Positions 50,357-54,448 of a stretch of 54,448 nucleotides of DNA are shown here, piece by piece (the first letter of the stretch is position 1; every line of letters begins with the position of its first letter). Position numbers and translations under genes: made by a program. The DNA lies in the NCBI GenBank assembly GCA_934481445.1, contig CAKSPC010000012.1:1-54448 (forward strand). The letters are read 5' to 3'. This DNA comes from an uncultured Oscillospiraceae bacterium. Lineage in GTDB: Bacteria; Bacillota; Clostridia; Oscillospirales; Ruminococcaceae. Below the pieces are notes generated by a model that was given only the letters and a program-made list of their open reading frames with translations, did not search any database and had not been told where the DNA came from.

Positions 50357-50682
50357 TCGCGGGGCTTAAGACAAGCGCAGTCGCCGAGGGGGTCTATCCC
50401 GATAATTTTTACGACCTTACCCCCACGGAGATAAACGATATCGTTGTGTCCGCCGCCAGCCGCAGGAACGACGATCTCCGCACCAGCGCCGCAATGGCGT
50501 GGCATACGGCGTATCTTACGGGGCTTGCGGTCAACAATCCGCAAAAATTCCCGACATCGGCGGACAAGCATTTTGATTTCCTGCGGGAAAACAAGCTTGA
50601 CTGGCGCAGACACAAGGCGCAGATGGCGGCTGTCGCGGCGCAGCACAACAGGAGCATGGAGGTGAAGTCGGTTGACCGTTGA
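50012..50682 (+). CDS. Tail assembly chaperone, frameshifted form (gpGT-like)
   Basis: Reads the short form's first 103 codons, shifts back one base after 50320, and continues with SKGSAPESAGELIAGLKTSA to the TGA at 50680-50682: 223 residues. The extension contains GVYPDNFYDLTPTEINDIVVSAASRRNDDLRTSAAMAWHTAYLTGLAV and WRRHKAQMAAVAAQHNRSMEVK, the T-domain expected for such phages. The tape measure gene starts (TTG 50672) 11 bases before this stop. Gap-free coding potential across the shift supports it. Confidence 0.85.
50314..50320 (+). other. Programmed -1 frameshift site
   Basis: Seven A's in the register GC-A_AAA_AAA-G (codons GCA AAA AAA GTA), the X_XXY_YYZ form. Slippage leads into an open -1 frame of 120 codons (50320-50682) with no start of its own in the first 40 codons. 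Confidence 0.85.
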
Positions 50683-52717
50683 AGAATTAAACATAATCAT
50701 ATCCGCGCAGACGCAGGAGTTCAGGTCGGCGATAAACGGCGTTACCGACCGCCTTGACGAGCTCGACGACCGCACGAAGAAATACGGCGAAAGCGCTTCA
50801 AGCGTGTTTTCGAAACTCGCGAAAGGCGCCGCCGCCCTCGGTATCGGGAAAATAATAAGCGACAGCATAAACAGCGGCGGCGAGCTTGAGCAGCAGCTCG
50901 GCGGTGTTGAGGTGGTTTTCGGCAGCTATGCCGATTCCATGAAAAACAAGGCGAAAACCGCGTTTGAGGACATGGGGCTTTCGCAGTCGGAATACCTCGC
51001 AAAGGCGAACAAGATGGGCGCGCTGCTGAAAGGCTCGGGTTTCGGGCTGGAATACGCTTCGGCGACCTCGCAGGCCGTAATGCAGCGCGCCTCCGACGTG
51101 GCGTCCATCATGGGCGTTGACGTAAAGGACGCGATGGAGGCTGTCGCGGGCGCTGCAAAGGGCAATTTCACGATGATGGATAACCTCGGCGTTGCGATGA
51201 ACGACACCACCCTGCAGGCGTACGCGCAGGAAAAGGGGCTGGGCAAGCTCGAAACCACGCAGCAGAAGGTCAACGCCGCAATGCAGATGTTCCTCGACAA
51301 GACGGAATATGCTGCGGGGAATTATTCCCGCGAGAACGACACGTTTTCGGGCTCGCTTACGACCTTAAAGGCGCAGCTCAGCGATCTTGCCGCCGAGCTC
51401 GGGTCAGCATTGCTGCCCACCGCAACAACCCTTGTATCAACGGCGCGCAGCGGGCTCGAAGCGGTAACGCCGCTTATTATTACGGTCGGCGAGGCGGTCA
51501 ATTCCGTTGCGCAGTATCTGCTCGGGCTTCCGCCGTCGGCGCAGGCGGTGCTTGTCGCGGCGGTAACGGCGGCGGTGGTTATCCCTAAGGTCACGAAGGT
51601 CGTCGACCTGCTGAACACAAAGATAAAGACTTCCACTGCATGGCTTGTTATACTTACATCGGTGCTTGCCGCGATAGCTTCCGTCGGCGCGGAAAGGCGC
51701 AAGCTCGACGAGGGCGCGGGCGCGGAGCTTGAACAGACTTCCGACGGCGCGGATAAAGCCGCGACAAGCGTCGACGGGCTGAGCGAGAGCTACGACGGTT
51801 TGAGCGAGAGCTCCGACGCGGCGAAGAAGTCGCTCGCGGATATCGACACGCTGAATATCTTCAAATCCTCTACGGCAAGCACGGGCGGGATCAATTTCGC
51901 GGCGATAACGACGGGCGCGGAAAGCGCCGCCGAGGCCGTTTCGGGAGCAAAGGGCGAGATCGCGGCGCTGTCCGACGAAATGAACGGGCTGGATCTCAGC
52001 GGCCTGCAGGATACGTTCTCGGGCACGTTTGCGGATATCGGGGCAGGCTTCGAAACGATATTCGACGCGTTCAATTTTGACAGCGATACGCAGCTTTCGA
52101 GCCTGCGGCTGCTCAATGACAAGGTCAAGGGACTTTTCGGCGAGGATTGGACGAAATTTTGGACGAATGTCGGAAGCACGATGTACCGAGCGTTCGGAGA
52201 GAATAACAGCGAATACGATAGATCTATGGCATTGAAGGACATAAACGATTGGCTTGAAGGCGTAAACGGATTTCTGACGGGCTGGATGGGCGAATTCGGC
52301 GATGCGTGGACTGAATTCTGGAAGGGCGTAGGCAGCGATCTCTATAAATGGCTCAATCCCGCGCCGAGCGCAAGCGGCGGCGGTGGTCATCACAGCGGTA
52401 GAAGCGGCGGCGGTGCTTCAAGATATGGCGGCAATTCACCGCACATATCCTATTCCGGAGAAACTCACGGCGGCGGGGGCGGAAGCTTCGGCAACAGCGG
52501 CGAAGGCGGCAGGTACAGGTATCAGACCTACGACGCGCCGACCGCCTCTACTTATTCCTCAAGCGGTCTGCTGAAAAGCGGATACGGGCTCGAGGGAACA
52601 CAAAAATCCGACCAGAAACTCAACCTTACCATCACGAATACTCTCGACGGTGTGGCTATCGGAGAATATTCTGCGGAGTATAACATGAGAGAACTTGCAA
52701 GGTCGAACGGGTATTAA
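50672..52717 (+). CDS. Tape measure protein
   Basis: 681 residues. It starts VEELNIIISAQTQEFRSAINGVTDRLDELDDRTKKYGESASSVFSKLAKGAAALG (helical), has ALLKGSGFGLEYASATSQAVMQRASDVASIMGVDVKDAMEAVAGAAKGNFTMMDNLGVAMND (a phage tape-measure core), hydrophobic segments near 290-340 (AVLVAAVTAAVVIPKV and TAWLVILTSVLAAIAS), and a Gly/Ser-rich tail (GGGGHHSGRSGGGASRYGG). At the usual 0.15 nm per residue it would set a tail near 100 nm. Start is TTG 50672, after GGAGGTGAAGTCGG. Confidence 0.92.
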   Translation: MTVEELNIIISAQTQEFRSAINGVTDRLDELDDRTKKYGESASSVFSKLAKGAAALGIGKIISDSINSGGELEQQLGGVEVVFGSYADSMKNKAKTAFEDMGLSQSEYLAKANKMGALLKGSGFGLEYASATSQAVMQRASDVASIMGVDVKDAMEAVAGAAKGNFTMMDNLGVAMNDTTLQAYAQEKGLGKLETTQQKVNAAMQMFLDKTEYAAGNYSRENDTFSGSLTTLKAQLSDLAAELGSALLPTATTLVSTARSGLEAVTPLIITVGEAVNSVAQYLLGLPPSAQAVLVAAVTAAVVIPKVTKVVDLLNTKIKTSTAWLVILTSVLAAIASVGAERRKLDEGAGAELEQTSDGADKAATSVDGLSESYDGLSESSDAAKKSLADIDTLNIFKSSTASTGGINFAAITTGAESAAEAVSGAKGEIAALSDEMNGLDLSGLQDTFSGTFADIGAGFETIFDAFNFDSDTQLSSLRLLNDKVKGLFGEDWTKFWTNVGSTMYRAFGENNSEYDRSMALKDINDWLEGVNGFLTGWMGEFGDAWTEFWKGVGSDLYKWLNPAPSASGGGGHHSGRSGGGASRYGGNSPHISYSGETHGGGGGSFGNSGEGGRYRYQTYDAPTASTYSSSGLLKSGYGLEGTQKSDQKLNLTITNTLDGVAIGEYSAEYNMRELARSNGY

Positions 52718-52732
52718 AAAAAGGGGGCAGAT

Positions 52733-53119
52733 ATGGCGGAATACGCATCTATAATCAAAATCGACGGCGCCGAAATGCCCGTCCCGAGCGACTTCGAGCC
52801 GCAGTACAAAGACTACGACAGCGCGAATTCGGGACGTTCGGAGGATATGTCCATGACGCGCGACGTTATCCGCACGGACGTGCACGGCATGACCTACACA
52901 TGGCGCGTGCAGACGGCTGACCTGCGGACGATAATCAACGCAATAAAGCCCGCAGCGGTGCAGGTAACGTTTTTCGACGTCAATCAGCCGAAAGAAACGC
53001 AGTACAGCACGATAAAATGCTACGCCGACCCGACGCGGGAGCCGAAGCTGCTTAAATGGGACCCCTATGACCCCGAAAAATCTTGGTGGGAAATTACCGT
53101 GAAGTTTGTGGAGTATTGA
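52733..53119 (+). CDS. Tail protein, DUF6711-like
   Basis: 128 residues: EYASIIKIDGAEMPVPSDFEPQYKDYDSANSGRSEDMSMTRDVIRTDVHGMTYTWRVQTADLRTIINAI. It lies between tape measure and the next tail protein, as does this small family in clostridial siphoviruses; the family name is from memory. Beta-rich, so probably a baseplate or distal-tail component. Confidence 0.7.
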   Translation: MAEYASIIKIDGAEMPVPSDFEPQYKDYDSANSGRSEDMSMTRDVIRTDVHGMTYTWRVQTADLRTIINAIKPAAVQVTFFDVNQPKETQYSTIKCYADPTREPKLLKWDPYDPEKSWWEITVKFVEY

Positions 53120-53120
53120 T

Positions 53121-54448
53121 ATGTACAACGTAACAGATAATTACAAGGCGCTGATAGCCGCCCCCGTGAGGTACACGGGGATACGCGGGACTATCCGCCT
53201 TAAAACCGGCGAGATCGTGCGGATAACAGACAGCAATGTCGTAAGCAATTCGCTCTCGATCATCAAAAAAATGAACGGCAGGGGAGATCTCCGCCCGGGC
53301 GGCGTGTATTCGAGCGAGCTGTCAATAGGTCTGAAAGGTTTCAGCGCGAAAACAAGCGACCTTGACGGCGCGATAATCGGTCTGAATTTCCTGCTGTATA
53401 ACGACAGCACAATGCAGAACAGCGAAACGGTCCCGCTCGGTCGCTTTTACGCGGACGGCTCGACCATCAAGCGCAAAAACGATACCGTTACCCTCAAAGC
53501 AAACGACAGCCTTATGCAGTTTGATATTCCCGCGACCGCGCGCAGCGGTACGCTGTTTGAGCTTGTATCGACAGCGTGCAGCGCCGCGAACGTGCCCCTC
53601 GGCATGACGCAGGAGGAGTTCGAAGCGCTGCCGAACGGCACGATGAGCGCGCAGGTAAACACCGCGAGGATACAGACCGAGCGCGACCTGCTGATGTATA
53701 TCGGCATGGCGACCGCAAGCTTCGCGCGGGCTAAGCGGGAGGGCGGGCAGCTTGAATTCGTACCGCTCACCTGCGAGGTCAACGAGAGCAATTCCATTGT
53801 TTCCGCGCGGCAGATCAAGGGTAACGTGAGATATACGACGAATTTCTCGGATGACGAGGTGCGTATCATGAAGCTGTTTTTCATGCGGAACGGCGAGAAG
53901 ATATGTTCCACGAAAAAATACACCGACAGCAACACCTCGCACAAAATCACGCAGCTGGAGCTGCTCGAAAATCCTCTGCTTGAAAGTACAGGCGACGAGG
54001 ACGCGCAAACTGTGCTCAACAATATGCTTGTTGCAATGGTAAAGTGCCTTAACCGTGCGCTTGACACGGATTTCAACGGGGATCCTGCGCTGGATATCGG
54101 CGATTATGTGCGCTGCACGGGCGGCGCGATCGATACGGAACGCAGCTATGCAAAGGCTATGATAACATCAATGGTGTGGAGATATCACGGCAAACATACG
54201 ATAAAGTGCGTTCTGCCGTCCTCGCTGTCCTCTATCGAAAAAGCGTCGGCGGTAGCTGCAATGAGCGCCGATAACGCTGCTGAACAGGCCGATGAGCAGT
54301 CAATGCAGGCACAGCCGAAATCACAAACCGAAAAACGCATCGACGAGCTGAAGGGGATGGTGAGGCCAAAATACGTTTCCCTCCCCGTAACAAACCCCGC
54401 CGCCGTAAATTACGACGCCATCGAGCGCGGCTTGCTGTCGGTAGACTT
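53121..54448 (+). CDS. Tail-associated minor structural protein, N-terminal part
   Basis: At least 442 residues, open to the window edge. ATG 53121 lies one base after the previous stop. The start (YNVTDNYKALIAAPVRYTGIRGTIRLKTGEIVRITDSNVVSNSLSI) and GRFYADGSTIKRKNDTVTLKANDSLMQFDIP are typical of siphovirus tail-hub proteins. LNRALDTDFNGDPALDIGDYVRC is the domain before the tail-fibre connection. Later residues (KASAVAAMSADNAAEQADEQSMQAQPKSQTEKRIDELKGM) form a coil that may lead to a fibre or lytic domain beyond the edge. Confidence 0.82.
   Translation, partial: MYNVTDNYKALIAAPVRYTGIRGTIRLKTGEIVRITDSNVVSNSLSIIKKMNGRGDLRPGGVYSSELSIGLKGFSAKTSDLDGAIIGLNFLLYNDSTMQNSETVPLGRFYADGSTIKRKNDTVTLKANDSLMQFDIPATARSGTLFELVSTACSAANVPLGMTQEEFEALPNGTMSAQVNTARIQTERDLLMYIGMATASFARAKREGGQLEFVPLTCEVNESNSIVSARQIKGNVRYTTNFSDDEVRIMKLFFMRNGEKICSTKKYTDSNTSHKITQLELLENPLLESTGDEDAQTVLNNMLVAMVKCLNRALDTDFNGDPALDIGDYVRCTGGAIDTERSYAKAMITSMVWRYHGKHTIKCVLPSSLSSIEKASAVAAMSADNAAEQADEQSMQAQPKSQTEKRIDELKGMVRPKYVSLPVTNPAAVNYDAIERGLLSVD

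Larger units (their letters stand above)
26054..54448. mobile_element. Siphovirus-type prophage, left end to beyond window edge
   Basis: A continuous phage gene order from a serine recombinase through lysogeny, replication, packaging, head and tail genes. It is at least 28.4 kb and is cut by the right edge within the tail region, so lysis genes and the right attachment site are not seen. Reading frames of the recombination, replication, packaging, head and tail genes are intact, suggesting a recent or functional prophage. The packaging genes (PBSX-type terminase, SPP1-type portal and MuF) point to a pac-type siphovirus. Confidence 0.93.

Noticed and set aside
50446..50682. A stand-alone 78-residue gene starting at 50446
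   Set aside because: It is the end of the -1 frame of the tail chaperone; the frame is open upstream to the slippery site and 50446 has no ribosome binding site.

Overview
The window looks like one chromosomal contig of a GC-rich clostridial Firmicute, most likely an Oscillospirales/Ruminococcaceae-type gut or rumen anaerobe. The reasons are GatCAB, the dgt-dnaG-sigA macromolecular-synthesis cluster, consensus Firmicute promoters and AGGAGG ribosome binding sites, a ferredoxin-linked split glutamate synthase, and xylan/xyloglucan glycosidases. This placement is inference from gene content; no 16S or marker search was possible.

Host region (1-26.05 kb). Positions 1-1859 carry gatC-gatA-gatB (minus strand, gatB cut by the window edge). 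Positions 2207-8103 are one promoter and a structured leader driving five proteins of an archaeal-type split GOGAT (class II amidotransferase, FMN synthase core with a ferredoxin domain, poly-[4Fe-4S] ferredoxin, FAD/NAD oxidoreductase, GXGXG domain), followed by an ANTAR-family RNA-binding regulator. Next come a GH31 alpha-xylosidase, a small XRE regulator, a GH43 enzyme, phosphoglucomutase, L31, a YigZ protein, then dgt-dnaG-sigA and a second sigA-like gene in tandem. At 22.2-24.1 kb a consensus promoter leads into a tandem-hairpin leader with AnnGnn hexaloops (the ANTAR recognition signature) and an Amt-PII fusion ammonium transporter. The GOGAT-borne ANTAR protein and the amt leader probably form one nitrogen-control circuit.

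Four copies of an interspersed, hairpin-rich repeat (8.1, 11.2, 21.3 and 24.3 kb; two per orientation) sit in the gaps between transcription units. Their loops and sequence blocks are conserved while one stem varies with compensating changes. One copy holds a nested 63-bp palindromic insertion.

Prophage (about 26.05 kb to beyond the right edge). A siphovirus-type element is inserted in feoB, whose 3' part remains at 25.2-26.06 kb. Its order is large serine recombinase, a membrane/SAP-domain protein, ImmA-like peptidase and CI-like repressor (leftward); then rightward a Cro-like protein, Rha, antirepressor, small genes, recombination/replication genes (RecF/SbcC-like ATPase, Sak4-like RecA fold, DUF669-like, helicase, PriCT/RepA primase-helicase), a candidate origin, RusA, small zinc-ribbon proteins, a late-gene activator candidate, terminase, portal, MuF with a metalloprotease-like C-terminus plus a small downstream ORF, scaffold, capsid, connectors, tail tube, a frameshifted tail chaperone pair, tape measure and tail proteins. 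No tRNA, rRNA or CRISPR array was recognised.
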